Positions 1 through 8,540 are shown, counted from the stretch's first letter. The stretch is DNA of 64,000 nt from Nocardia jiangxiensis NBRC 101359 (GCF_000308615.1 NZ_BAGB01000002.1:85470-149469); one strand, 5' to 3'. Numbers and translations: made by a program. Notes: a model not told the origin generated them from the sequence alone.

Positions 1-894
1 ACCCCGCCCGCTCTGGCTGGTCGGGCGATGGCCGTGGAGGTGACCGCCCGTAACGGAGTGTGGGCACCGTGGACCGGCACCCGCCTGTCCGCCCGGACCG
101 GTCCGGCCCCGGTGCCGGACCCGCTGTCGGGGGTGCTGGGCCGGTTGTGTGCCCGCCCGGCCGGTGAGACCGGGTTCGTGCAGCTGGTCCTGGCCCCCTA
201 CTACCGCCGCACTCTTCCCAAGCTCCTGGGGAAGGCGCTGGGTGTCGGGCTGAGCGAACTGTTGGCGCTGGTGCGCACGCTGTATGCGGACCCGCGTACC
301 TCCACCTCGGTCCGTCCGGCCCCGGCTGCGTCGCTGCCGCCGCTGGCCGCAGCCCGTCAGAGTGCGGAGACAGCGAAAATGGCGGCGGGCCCGCACTTGT
401 CGGCGACCTTGCGCGTCGGGCTGGTGTCCGAGGGCCCGGTGCCGCGCCGGGATGCGGTGTGGGAGATCGAGGGCGGGTTCGATGCGATCGCCGACGCCGC
501 TGTCGGCGGCCTGCGGTCGCGTCGCGTCTGGAGCGGGCACCGGGTGCTGGTGCGACGTCCGGGCCGGACGTTCATCGCCACCGTGAGCGAAGTCGCCGCG
601 CTCTGGCACCTGCCTGCCGACGCGGCCCGGTTCGGGCTCCCGGTGGTGCATGCCCGCACCCGCACCGCACGCCCCAGCGTGCCCCGCCTCGGGCACCCCG
701 CCCCGCCATCGCGCACAACCCCGCCACCGGTGGCCGGTGCCGACAAGCGAGCACCGCGGCCGGGGCAGGTAGGCCACCGCGGTGGTCTGTGGCTCCCGCC
801 CCCTGCCCTGCCTGGCCACCGTAGCCGGACAGCCCCAGCCCGGCCGCGTCCCGGGGCTGGGTCGCGCAGTGTTCCGCCGTCTGATTTCCGTTGA
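1..894 (+). CDS. Conjugative DNA-transfer ATPase, N-terminal part (5' end outside window)
   Basis: The frame is open to the window edge, so the true start may lie upstream; the first in-window ATG is at 28. The protein has no P-loop. It carries the pattern that precedes the ATPase domain in actinobacterial FtsK/VirD4-like transfer proteins: a segment around FVQLVLAPYYRR, then SEVAALWHLP near residue 192, then a Pro/Arg-rich tail. The next gene begins with what looks like the direct continuation of the same family (LGVGADGWMLGLPV before Walker A). The two therefore look like one transfer ATPase encoded as two proteins, 19 bp apart. The last 50 codons have weaker GC3 bias, so the C-terminus may be degenerate. 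The family assignment is inference from motif order. Confidence 0.55.
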   Translation, partial: TPPALAGRAMAVEVTARNGVWAPWTGTRLSARTGPAPVPDPLSGVLGRLCARPAGETGFVQLVLAPYYRRTLPKLLGKALGVGLSELLALVRTLYADPRTSTSVRPAPAASLPPLAAARQSAETAKMAAGPHLSATLRVGLVSEGPVPRRDAVWEIEGGFDAIADAAVGGLRSRRVWSGHRVLVRRPGRTFIATVSEVAALWHLPADAARFGLPVVHARTRTARPSVPRLGHPAPPSRTTPPPVAGADKRAPRPGQVGHRGGLWLPPPALPGHRSRTAPARPRPGAGSRSVPPSDFR

Positions 895-913
895 GCTGCA
901 AAGGAGTTCCGTC

Positions 914-2425
914 ATGCCTGCACAACAACCTGATCATGAGAACAGCACGCCCGCCGTGGGCCGGTTGCGGCTCGTCCCGGCAGATGCACCGGAGCGCGCG
1001 GCACCGAAACCGTTGGGCGTCGGGGCCGATGGCTGGATGCTCGGCTTGCCAGTCGAATCCGCCCGGTACCACCTGCATGTTCCTGGAGTGACCGGGTCGG
1101 GCAAGTCCACCTGGCTCGCTCACCACGCCCTCGCCGAAGCCGACGCCGGGCGCGGGGTGGTGCTGATCGACTGCCAGGGCGACCTTGCCGACAACGTGCT
1201 TGCCCGTCTTCCGCAGGATGCGGGCGGGCGGCTGGTCGTGCTGGACCCGGCCGAACGCTCCGCACCACCAGCGTGGAACGTCCTGGCTCCCGCGTCCGGG
1301 GATGACGGTGATGCGGAGGGGCGGGAGTTCGCCGCGCGGACGGTGATCGGAACCTTCCGCAAGGTGTACGCGCAATGGTGGGGCCCGCGTATGGACGAAA
1401 TGTTCTCCGCCGCCTGCCTGACCCTGGCCCAGCGTCCCGGCTCCACCCTCGCCGACGTAGTGACCATCCTGACCGATCCGGGCTATCACCGGCCGATCGT
1501 GGACCAGTACGGGGAGCCGGGCGGGTTCGCAGGCTTCTGGCAAGGCTTCCGGGAGATGAGCCCGGCGCAACGGCAGCAGTTGTGCGGGCCGGTGATCTCC
1601 CGGCTGCGGGATGTGATCTCGCATCGCTTCGCCCGCGACCTGCTCACCGCCCCCGCGTCCACTTTCACGCTCTCCGACATTCTGGACGGGGGAATATTGA
1701 TCGCCCGGTTGCCGAAAGGGGAAATCGGGGAGCACGGTGCGCAACTGGTCGGATCACTGTTGCTGTCGGGATTGTGGCAGGCAACCACCCGCCGCGCGGC
1801 CATTCCACCCGAACAACGGCCGGACGCGACGATCATCGTGGACGAATGCCACAATTTCCTGCACCTGCCGATCGGGATCGATCAAGTCCTCGCCGAAGCA
1901 CGCGGGTATCGGCTGTCGCTGGTTTTGGCGCATCAGCACCTTGCCCAGCTACCGCCGGATATTCGGGGCGCGGTCGACGCCAACGCCCGCAACAAGGTCG
2001 TGTTCACTGTCTCGCCGGACGATGCCCGTACCCTGACGCCGCATTTCGAGCCGGTATTCGATCACACCGATTTGCGGAATCGCGACGGATACGCCGCATC
2101 CGTGCGCATAATAGACCAGGGAATGGCTGTGGAACCGTTCAGCATCACCACCCTGCCGCTCCCGCCGGAATTACTCGGACGCGCCGAAACAATGCGCACG
2201 GCGGCACGGGAAACAGCGGGCCTGTCCCATGACCGGCGGACCGAGTTGCGGCAGCGCTCCGAGTTGACCGCAGCACATCAGCGACACCGCGATACCAGCG
2301 GCCACCGGGTGTCCCGCCGGGTGTCCCATCCGGTCGCGCGTCCGGTGTCCCACTTAGAGCGGGACACCCGCCGGGATACCCCGCCCGACCCGTCTACCCA
2401 GTTCCAGGGGTGGGATTCATGGTGA
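914..2425 (+). CDS. Conjugative transfer P-loop ATPase (VirD4/TraD/FtsK-like)
   Basis: This 503-aa ATPase probably drives or couples conjugal DNA transfer of the integrative element at the membrane. Walker A is GVTGSGKST at residues 58-66. Walker B is TIIVDECHNF with its Asp near residue 310. A Gln-containing sensor segment, LVLAHQHLAQLP, follows. The tail is hydrophilic and Arg/Ser-rich, with repeated VSHPV/PVSH units. The ATG at 914 was chosen because AAGGAG lies at 901-906; upstream in-frame codons look non-coding. The stop overlaps the start of the next gene (ATGGTGA), indicating translational coupling. No transmembrane segments are present, so the membrane anchor would have to be the upstream protein or another partner. 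Confidence 0.78.
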   Translation: MPAQQPDHENSTPAVGRLRLVPADAPERAAPKPLGVGADGWMLGLPVESARYHLHVPGVTGSGKSTWLAHHALAEADAGRGVVLIDCQGDLADNVLARLPQDAGGRLVVLDPAERSAPPAWNVLAPASGDDGDAEGREFAARTVIGTFRKVYAQWWGPRMDEMFSAACLTLAQRPGSTLADVVTILTDPGYHRPIVDQYGEPGGFAGFWQGFREMSPAQRQQLCGPVISRLRDVISHRFARDLLTAPASTFTLSDILDGGILIARLPKGEIGEHGAQLVGSLLLSGLWQATTRRAAIPPEQRPDATIIVDECHNFLHLPIGIDQVLAEARGYRLSLVLAHQHLAQLPPDIRGAVDANARNKVVFTVSPDDARTLTPHFEPVFDHTDLRNRDGYAASVRIIDQGMAVEPFSITTLPLPPELLGRAETMRTAARETAGLSHDRRTELRQRSELTAAHQRHRDTSGHRVSRRVSHPVARPVSHLERDTRRDTPPDPSTQFQGWDSW

Positions 2426-3303
2426 CCGGAAAACCCCGACTGGCTTCTATAGCCACCCCCACACGGACATATACCCTCACCGACGCGGTAGCTGCTCAAC
2501 GTCAGCTCACCAGTAGGGACATGCAGTTGCTGTCCCTACTGGCAGCCCATCACGTACTCACCAGCCCGCAGATCGCCGCGTTGCTGTTCGCGAGTGAGAA
2601 CGTAGCCAGGAAAAGGCTTGCCAAGCTCACCACGCGCGGCGTACTGGCCCGATTCCGTCACTGCCCCGGCCCCGGCTCGATCCCGTGGCGCTACACCCTC
2701 GGTCCGCTCGGCGCGATGATCGTTGCTGCCGACCGCGACCGCCGAACAATTCCCACTCCATCCAAAACGCAGGAAAGGATGCTGCGCATATCCAGATCGC
2801 AGAATCTAGACCACCTCCTCGGAATCAACGAATTCTTTTCCCGGCTCGGATTACACGCCCGAAATAACGACGAGTGCGTATTGCGGGAATGGTGGAATGA
2901 ACCGAAAACCGCAGAATACTGCGCCGGTATCGTCCGGCCCGACTCATATGGAGAATGGGAGGAAAACGGTGTCGCGCTGGAATTCTTTCTCGAATTCGAC
3001 AACGGTACCGAGAAAATAGACGACGTGACAGCCAAGCTCGAGCGCTACCGGGAATTGGCCCGCGCGGGCATGAACGTTCCGATTCTGTTCGTCTTCGCCC
3101 ACCCGCGACGGCACACCCATTTCCACCGTCAGCTCGCCGCAGACGCGCATCTGTCGGCAGGGCTGAGCGTCGCCAGCGCCACCGCCATCGACATCACCGA
3201 ACACGGTCCCGCCGGACCCGTCTGGCACCCGGCCACGCACTCCGTACCCCGCCGCCTCACCGACCTGGCCCAGCAACCAGCCGCCCGCCGCACCGCCGCC
3301 TGA
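2419..3303 (+). CDS. Replication-relaxation family protein
   Basis: This 294-aa protein resembles the Replic_Relax family found on actinobacterial plasmids and integrative elements, which is linked to replication initiation or relaxation of mobile DNA. An N-terminal winged-helix-like segment (residues about 30-80, with LTSPQIAALLF and a VARKRLAKL recognition-like helix) is followed by a central nuclease-like region containing LEFFLEFDNGTE and a K-LERYRELA helix. These acidic residues resemble a restriction-endonuclease-like fold, but that is inference. The ATG at 2419 overlaps the upstream stop by 7 bp and follows AGGGG. The next gene starts 11 bp downstream, so the block reads as one operon. 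Confidence 0.8.
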   Translation: MVTGKPRLASIATPTRTYTLTDAVAAQRQLTSRDMQLLSLLAAHHVLTSPQIAALLFASENVARKRLAKLTTRGVLARFRHCPGPGSIPWRYTLGPLGAMIVAADRDRRTIPTPSKTQERMLRISRSQNLDHLLGINEFFSRLGLHARNNDECVLREWWNEPKTAEYCAGIVRPDSYGEWEENGVALEFFLEFDNGTEKIDDVTAKLERYRELARAGMNVPILFVFAHPRRHTHFHRQLAADAHLSAGLSVASATAIDITEHGPAGPVWHPATHSVPRRLTDLAQQPAARRTAA

Positions 3304-3314
3304 GAGGAACCCCG

Positions 3315-3569
3315 ATGTCCGAACACGAACCCGCCACCCCGGCCGACGCCACCCCGCACCGCCACCACCGTGAAGATTGGCTGACCACCGCCGAACTGGC
3401 CCATGAGTACAAGCTCACCGTCGGCACCCTGCGCTACTGGCGGCACATCGGCTACGGCCCCGCCTCCTTCGCCTTGGGCCGCAAGATCGTCTACCGCCGC
3501 ACCGACGTCGAGGAATGGATCGCTGATCAGGAACAACGCACCCGACGCGGCGGCACCGCCGCCGCCTAG
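3315..3569 (+). CDS. Excisionase-like helix-turn-helix protein
   Basis: This is a small 84-aa protein with one MerR/excisionase-type winged helix: WLTTAELAHEYKLTVGTLRYW then GRKIVYRRTDVEEWI, at about residues 22-73. Such proteins in actinobacterial integrative elements usually act with the integrase as recombination directionality factors, or regulate the transfer operon. The ATG at 3315 follows GAGAGGAAC. The first 20 residues are polar and His/Pro-rich, and the C-terminus is Arg/Gly-rich. The position between the replication gene and the regulator-integrase pair fits an Xis role, but that role is inferred from context. Confidence 0.76.
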   Translation: MSEHEPATPADATPHRHHREDWLTTAELAHEYKLTVGTLRYWRHIGYGPASFALGRKIVYRRTDVEEWIADQEQRTRRGGTAAA

Positions 3570-3590
3570 CTAGTTCCTGCATAAGACATA

Positions 3591-3604
3591 TATTTCCTGA
3601 AATA
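3591..3604. promoter_or_regulatory. Inverted-repeat operator candidate ahead of the Cro/CI regulator
   Basis: TATTTCCTGAAATA is a perfect 6-bp inverted repeat with a 2-bp spacer. It sits in a 50-bp AT-rich island inside otherwise GC-rich DNA. A TAGGAT -10-like hexamer at 3610-3615 lies 6 nt before the GTG at 3622, so the transcript may be leaderless and the repeat would lie in the promoter spacer. Autoregulation by the adjacent HTH protein is inference. Confidence 0.4.
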
Positions 3605-3621
3605 GTTGTTAGGATGGGGCC

Positions 3622-4032
3622 GTGGAGCAATCGAACGAACGGGACTGGACCCGCGCAGACTTCACGGCCCTGTCCTTCGACCAGCGGAAAGAGGTGGCCG
3701 AACAGATCACCGCCGAGCGGAAGGCTCGCAACATCACTCAGGAAGACCTGGCCAGGCTTGCCGGGGTTCCCGTCCGCACGATCAGCAACGTCGAAAGCGG
3801 CAAGACCCCCCAAGCTGAAACCCTGCGCAAGCTCGCCGATGCGCTGGATTCCACCCCGCGCGGCAAGCCGAACGAGGCTAGCGCCATTCAGATGTTCACC
3901 GACGTGACGGCACCGATGTACCTGCAACTGTCCGAGCACGGTAGAGCAAAAGCGTTGCGCGACATCGTGTTGCTGCTCGGCGCGGCTCTCGAAGACGACC
4001 GGGAACCACAAGGCCCCGGGCAATCCCGATAA
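3622..4032 (+). CDS. Cro/CI (XRE) family transcriptional regulator
   Basis: This 136-aa DNA-binding protein has a canonical lambda-repressor-like HTH at about residues 30-85: ITQEDLARLAGVPVRTISNVE followed by ETLRKLADALD. The C-terminal about 45 residues are helical and unassigned, with no S24 protease motif, so this is not a LexA/CI autocleavage-type repressor. The GTG at 3622 is preceded by AGGATGGGG, which could be either a ribosome site or the -10 of a leaderless promoter. The gene lies just upstream of the integrase. Regulators in this position usually control excision or transfer genes; here that is inferred. Confidence 0.82.
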   Translation: MEQSNERDWTRADFTALSFDQRKEVAEQITAERKARNITQEDLARLAGVPVRTISNVESGKTPQAETLRKLADALDSTPRGKPNEASAIQMFTDVTAPMYLQLSEHGRAKALRDIVLLLGAALEDDREPQGPGQSR

Positions 4033-4120
4033 CGAAGCTGGCCCCCGCCGGTTGAACCCCGCTGCTCCAACAGCGGGCGACGGGAGCCAACACCACTACA
4101 CCCTCCAAAGGAATAGAGGC

Positions 4121-5548
4121 ATGGCTCAGAATAGACGCGGTCGTCCCGAACTCGATCCCGGCACTGTCCCCGAACCGAACCTGAAACCGCACCCGACGCA
4201 AGCGGGCGTGTGGACCGCTTCGGGGCGGCCCCGTGATTGGAATGGCAACTACAAGCGCATCACCCGCTCATCACCACCGGAGACCGACAGCCGGGGCCGG
4301 GCCAAGCCGGACCGGACCGGGGAACGCGCCCGCCGCGCCTTCATCGATGACGCACAGGAGTGGATCGATTCCTCGGTCACCCTCGCCAGCGCCCTGAACA
4401 AGCGTTCCACCCTGGTGCAGGCGTGGAAGGCGTACAAGGACGATCTACTCACGCGCGGGCGGCTCCCCGAAACGATCAACAACTACGAACCGATGATGCG
4501 CGACACCGTGAACCCGAAATACGGACAACGCGAAATCGGTCTGATCAACACCGCCGTGATCGAAGACATGCTCGGCCACGTCGCCCGCGAGCGCGGCGGC
4601 AGCGCCCCGCGCATCCTGAAGGAGAACATCCTGTCCGGGATGTTCCGGTTCTGCATCCGCGTCGGCGCGCTCCCGCCGGGGAACCCGGTCCGCGAAGCGT
4701 TGCTGCCGAAACCGGCCAACTTCCAGCGTCGCCGGGGCGGTGCCGCGTTCGTCGACTCCGCCACGGTCGGGCGCATCCTGCTCGACGTCTACACCTCCGA
4801 AACACCCTGCCCCACCCTGGACAAGCGCCAAGGCAAAGGGGCGTGGAAACAGCGCGTGCCCACGGTCGCGGAATACTGCGAGAGCGAGGATCTGGCCGAT
4901 TGGGTGGTGTTCGTCGCCGCAACCGGATGGCGACTCGGCCAGACACTCGGCGTGTGCGAGTCCGACATCGATTTCGACACCGGAATCCTGACCCCACGTG
5001 GCGCGGTCCGCACCCGTGACGGCTCGGCTCAGGTGTGGACCGACTACACCGGACACGACGCCGAAGACCTGAATCAAGGCAAGTTCATCAGCAAGTCTGT
5101 CCAGCTCCCACAAGTGGTCCTGGACATGCTGGCCGCCCGGATAGACCGGTCCGAAGCAGTGCGCAAGGACATCCGCAAGCGCCGGTTGAAGGCAGGGCTG
5201 CCACCGCGCCCGGAGAAAGCGGACTGGCCCGAAGATTTGCTGTTCTTCGACCTGGACGACGGCGGGCCCCGCAACCTCAAGAGCATGGGCCGACGCTGGC
5301 GACGACTGGCCGCCGCACTCGACCTACCCGACGCGGTCACACCCCACAGTTTGCGCAAACACCTGGGCACCGAAGGCATCTCGGCCGGACTCGACGTGAC
5401 CAAGGTCGCCGACCAGTTGGGCAACACCTCCCGCGTGCTGCGCAACTCGTACGTGCGTCGGCACCAGCCACACGCCGACGTGACCGCACTCATCGCAGGC
5501 AAACTCGGCCCCGCACTCAACGAGGTAGCCCGCCGCCGCACCGGCTAG
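4121..5548 (+). CDS. int: Tyrosine site-specific integrase
   Basis: This 475-aa phage-type tyrosine recombinase integrates and excises the element. It has a basic N-terminus, a SAM-like core-binding domain (about residues 95-190) and a catalytic domain. Visible catalytic residues are R271 (GWRLGQ), a beta-strand Lys near ISKSVQLP, H409 and R412 in HSLRKH, and the nucleophile Y444 in NSYVRRH. The usual LGH of box II reads LGN (QLGNTSRVL), a tolerated but uncommon change. The ATG at 4121, with AAAGGAA and AGAGG upstream, was preferred to a TTG at 4052. It is the last gene of the element, with a large palindrome 23 bp beyond its stop. Confidence 0.92.
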   Translation: MAQNRRGRPELDPGTVPEPNLKPHPTQAGVWTASGRPRDWNGNYKRITRSSPPETDSRGRAKPDRTGERARRAFIDDAQEWIDSSVTLASALNKRSTLVQAWKAYKDDLLTRGRLPETINNYEPMMRDTVNPKYGQREIGLINTAVIEDMLGHVARERGGSAPRILKENILSGMFRFCIRVGALPPGNPVREALLPKPANFQRRRGGAAFVDSATVGRILLDVYTSETPCPTLDKRQGKGAWKQRVPTVAEYCESEDLADWVVFVAATGWRLGQTLGVCESDIDFDTGILTPRGAVRTRDGSAQVWTDYTGHDAEDLNQGKFISKSVQLPQVVLDMLAARIDRSEAVRKDIRKRRLKAGLPPRPEKADWPEDLLFFDLDDGGPRNLKSMGRRWRRLAAALDLPDAVTPHSLRKHLGTEGISAGLDVTKVADQLGNTSRVLRNSYVRRHQPHADVTALIAGKLGPALNEVARRRTG

Positions 5549-5570
5549 ACCGCGCATCGAACCGAAACAG

Positions 5571-5611
5571 CATTGAGGGGTGGCACCGCTAAGCGGTGCC
5601 ACCCCTCAATG
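5571..5611. terminator. Perfect 41-bp palindrome after the integrase (terminator or attachment-site structure)
   Basis: Two perfectly complementary 20-nt arms (5571-5590 and 5592-5611) flank a single A. A modest T-rich run (TGTTTGTCT) follows on the plus strand, so an intrinsic terminator for int is the simplest reading. The length and perfect symmetry also fit a recombinase or relaxase target at the end of the element. The rest of the gap to 5861 shows no gene, tRNA or other structure. Confidence 0.6.
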
Positions 5612-5861
5612 TTTGTCTGCCGACCAATGAAACCCGACACAGCCCACCAGCGGCCGACCGCGCCCGCGCCGCACCCCCACGTCTTCCCTGCGCCCCGTCC
5701 TGCTCGCTGGCCCCGGCCCGACAGGGACACAGCGTCATTCGGCACCGCCCAGCGCACACGTCGCCCGAATTCTTGACGAGTAGATAGCAATCGGACACAG
5801 ATCACCCGGTACTGTCGGCACCATGACCAGCGGGGATGCCTTTAGAGAGCACACCGGTAAC

Positions 5862-6632
5862 TCACCGGGCACGCCCAGAAGCCTCCTCCGCATCCGACTG
5901 TCGGCCCGAAGCGTCGGTCTCCGCGCGCTCAACGGCACGTCGAAGTCGCGGAGAGGCAGGGGAGTTGAGCACCAATAGGACGCCGCCTGCCACTGCGGGG
6001 GCCAGCAGGGCGATCGCGTATTCGCTCACCCGGCCCAGGTCCGGGGCGAAGGCCGAGAGCAGCGTGGCCGCGCCGATGTAGAGGAACAGCAGCCCCGAGC
6101 CGATGGCGATGGCGCGTTCGGGGACGTGCTTGCCGACCAGGATGCCCAGGGCGATGGCGCCACCGCCCGCGGCGACCATGCCCACGACCGAGCCGATCCA
6201 CACCGCCACCCAGTTGTGGTTCGAGGCCAGGGCGATGATGGCGAACATGGTGCGGTCACCGAGTTCGGCCAGCAGGAATGCCGACAGCACCATGAAGAAC
6301 ACCCGCCACGGCGAGCGTGCGCCGGAATCCTTCTCGGCGATCTCGGTGTCCTCGTCCGCGTCGGTGTGGAATGTCTCACGCAGGGTCCACAGGCCGACCG
6401 CGAGCAGTACGACCGCGGTGATCACGGCGATCACGTTGGTCGGCAGTGCCGCGCCCAGGAAATGTCCGACCCCGACGGCGATCAGGTTGACCGCGATGCT
6501 GGCGGCGGTGATCCCGGCGAGCACGACCCACCACCGATAGCGCAGCGCGAAGGTCAGAGCCATCAGCTGCGATTTGTCGCCGAGTTCGGCGAGGAACAGC
6601 ACGCCGAAACTCAGCAATATCGTGGCGATCAT
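5862..6632 (-). CDS. TMEM165/GDT1 family cation (Mn/Ca) transporter
   Basis: This 256-aa integral membrane protein has two homologous halves of three helices each. The family signature ExGD[KR][ST] appears twice: ELGDKS at residues 16-21 and ELGDRT at 123-128. These acidic motifs form the ion path in the UPF0016/GDT1 family, known for manganese and calcium export. An acidic loop (HTDADEDTE) links the halves. The C-terminal 30 residues are charged and cytoplasmic. The start ATG at 6632 is followed at once by the first helix. A yybP-ykoY-type manganese riboswitch in the 5' leader supports Mn export. sodA lies 1.1 kb upstream on the same strand. Confidence 0.92.
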   Translation of the reverse strand: MIATILLSFGVLFLAELGDKSQLMALTFALRYRWWVVLAGITAASIAVNLIAVGVGHFLGAALPTNVIAVITAVVLLAVGLWTLRETFHTDADEDTEIAEKDSGARSPWRVFFMVLSAFLLAELGDRTMFAIIALASNHNWVAVWIGSVVGMVAAGGGAIALGILVGKHVPERAIAIGSGLLFLYIGAATLLSAFAPDLGRVSEYAIALLAPAVAGGVLLVLNSPASPRLRRAVERAETDASGRQSDAEEASGRAR

Positions 6633-6714
6633 CTTCTACGCTCCCAGGTCTCCGGCCTGCCGGCCGCAGACGGGACGTCTCCGGCCGACAACGCACCCGA
6701 AATTTCGGTTGGTT

Positions 6715-6850
6715 GGTTATCGGCCGAAGGTCTCGCCCACCGGGCGGGCGGATATCTGCTCAACCGCCGCGACGCCGGTTCACGTGGCCGGACCCGGAAG
6801 GATCAGTATGTCGACCACGCGATTGGGGGCTACTCCCCTTCGCTGTGAGC
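6715..6850 (-). promoter_or_regulatory. yybP-ykoY manganese riboswitch
   Basis: Read on the minus strand, the leader contains AAGGGGAGTAGCC (6840-6828), a TCGACATACTGATCC segment (6813-6799) and GAGACCTTCGGCCG (6734-6721). These are the conserved loop elements of the yybP-ykoY aptamer, in the right order and about 100 nt apart. It lies 80 nt upstream of the GDT1 start, exactly where Mn-sensing leaders of exporter genes occur. A TAGGAT/TAGGCT -10-like pair lies at 6862-6852. The remainder up to 7023 holds no gene. Exact ends are estimates. Confidence 0.87.
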
Positions 6851-7023
6851 AAGCCTATCCTAATCTGCCCCGGCTGCCAACCTCCTGTAATCGAAATCGC
6901 AATGCGCACAATAAGTTTGGCGATCCTCCCGGAAGGTTTCGGTCACCCTCACACTGTGTCGAACGGCGGCCTTCCCGGGGCGCGACGTGGTTACGCTCCG
7001 CTGCCGCCTCCGCGCCTGACCGG

Positions 7024-7551
7024 TCATGCCGCGATCAACATAGCCAGAACCGCGGTATCGGGATCGCTGATCGGATCCACGCCCACCCGGCTGACCATCG
7101 AGGTCACCGTGCCGTCGTACTCGGCCTCCACCCAGGCCGCGCGATGTTGCAGCCCCAGGTGCGGCACCCCCGGCAGCAGTACGCAGCCCGAGGCCGCACC
7201 ACTGCATTCGGGCAAGGACGGGCGGGTCTCCGAGGGCGGATGCAGCATCATCAGCGCGGGTGGCACGTGCCGGGCGAATCGGCCGGGCTCGAGCGCCTGC
7301 TCGCCCAGCACCGGGCCCTCGGCCAGTACCAAGCCCACCGTGCCGGGTTCGGGATCGTCGGGCAGATCTTCGCGGGCGCCGAACACCGTGGTCGTGGTGA
7401 GAATGCCCGGCAGCGTCGCGACTCGCACAGCCAGGGCCAATAGCTGCGCCCACTCCTTCGTGGTGTCCGGCCAGCGGCCTCCGATGAGAAATCCTCGCAG
7501 TGATCCGTGCGCCTGGAATGGCGTGACTCGAACCGGATCGTTCGTGTGCAT
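7024..7551 (-). CDS. Hypothetical protein
   Basis: This 175-aa protein was not recognised as any family. The ATG at 7551 has a good GGGAGG ribosome site and GC-rich third positions throughout. The sequence is soluble, with no signal peptide or helices long enough to span a membrane, and carries two cysteines (PECSGAASGC). It ends in a hydrophobic AVLAMLIAA. It is separated from sodA by a strong terminator and from the GDT1 gene by the riboswitch leader, so it is probably its own transcription unit. Function unknown. Confidence 0.7.
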   Translation of the reverse strand: MHTNDPVRVTPFQAHGSLRGFLIGGRWPDTTKEWAQLLALAVRVATLPGILTTTTVFGAREDLPDDPEPGTVGLVLAEGPVLGEQALEPGRFARHVPPALMMLHPPSETRPSLPECSGAASGCVLLPGVPHLGLQHRAAWVEAEYDGTVTSMVSRVGVDPISDPDTAVLAMLIAA

Positions 7552-7696
7552 CGTGGCCTCCCGAGTCTGTCCGGGATGGCTGCCGGAATAGCGAGCCGTC
7601 CTGAAGTTGTGAGTACCCGAGAATGGACCGAACAATGTCTGGCACACAAGTACCAGAGAGTGCTAAAGCGCAGGTAACAGCGTTGAAACATGAAAC

Positions 7697-7726
7697 GGGC
7701 CCGCGAACCGGATGGTTCGCGGGCCC
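7697..7726 (-). terminator. Intrinsic terminator of sodA
   Basis: A 13-bp perfect stem (7697-7709 with 7714-7726) and a GGAT loop start 36 nt beyond the sodA stop. On the minus strand it is followed by GTTTCATGTTT, a usable U-rich tail. Confidence 0.82.
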
Positions 7727-7762
7727 ATTTGCCGAGTGTGCGCCGCAGGGCGGCACCGGGTA

Positions 7763-8386
7763 TCAGCCGAAGACGAGACCCTTGGCCTGAGCGGTCGCCC
7801 GAGCGAAACGCTCCTGCACGTCGGCCCAGTTGACGACGTTCCAGAACGCCTTCACGTAGTCGGCCTTGACGTTCTTGTACTGCAGGTAGAACGCGTGCTC
7901 CCACATGTCGACCTGCAGCAGCGGGATCACGCCCAGCGGCACGTTGGCCTGCTGGTCGTACAGCTGGAAGGTCAGCAGCTTCTGGCCCAGCTGGTCGTAG
8001 CCCAGCACGGCCCAGCCCGAACCCTGCAGGCCGTTGGCCGCGGCGGTGAACTGCGCGCGGAACTTGTCGAACGAACCGAACTGGTCGTCGATGGCCGCGG
8101 CCAGGTCGCCGACCGGCTTGTCGCCGCCGTTCGGGGACAGGTTCTTCCACCAGATGGTGTGGTTGACGTGCCCACCCAGGTGGAAGGCCAGGTTCTTCTC
8201 GTTCAGGAAGATCGCGCCGTGGTCACCGGACTCACGGGCCGCTTCCAGCTTCTCGAGTGCGGCGTTGGCGCCGGCGACATAAGCGGCGTGGTGCTTGGAA
8301 TGGTGGAGTTCGTTGATCTGCCCGGAGATGTGCGGCTCCAGAGCCCCGTAGTCGTAATCCAGATCTGGCAGCGTGTACTCAGCCAC
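7763..8386 (-). CDS. sodA: Superoxide dismutase, Fe/Mn family
   Basis: This 207-aa enzyme dismutates superoxide to oxygen and hydrogen peroxide. It is full length for actinobacterial SodA. The metal ligands are all visible: H28 (LHHSKHH), H76 (HVNHTIWW), D160 and H164 (DMWEH). There is no classical signal peptide, as in mycobacterial SodA. The GTG at 8386 gives MAEYTLPDL with AGGGAAGGG upstream; the longer open frame to 8695 is non-coding. Metal preference (Fe or Mn) cannot be read with certainty from sequence. The manganese-riboswitch exporter nearby makes Mn handling relevant. Its own terminator follows. Confidence 0.97.
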   Translation of the reverse strand: MAEYTLPDLDYDYGALEPHISGQINELHHSKHHAAYVAGANAALEKLEAARESGDHGAIFLNEKNLAFHLGGHVNHTIWWKNLSPNGGDKPVGDLAAAIDDQFGSFDKFRAQFTAAANGLQGSGWAVLGYDQLGQKLLTFQLYDQQANVPLGVIPLLQVDMWEHAFYLQYKNVKADYVKAFWNVVNWADVQERFARATAQAKGLVFG

Positions 8387-8540
8387 AATGTCCCTTCCCT
8401 CGTATGTCAGGCCGTCTGCACCCGGACTTGCCGGGCGCACCCAACCATCATTCGTACACCCGCTCCTGTGCAACCGGCGGTCGTGCCCCCGGAATTCCTG
8501 ATGAACGGAAGATTCCCGGTGATCGGAATCTTCTGCGGCG

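Noticed and set aside
5549..5861. tRNA gene or tRNA 3' end as attachment site of the element
   Set aside because: No cloverleaf, T-loop or CCA-like end could be seen; only the palindrome stands out.
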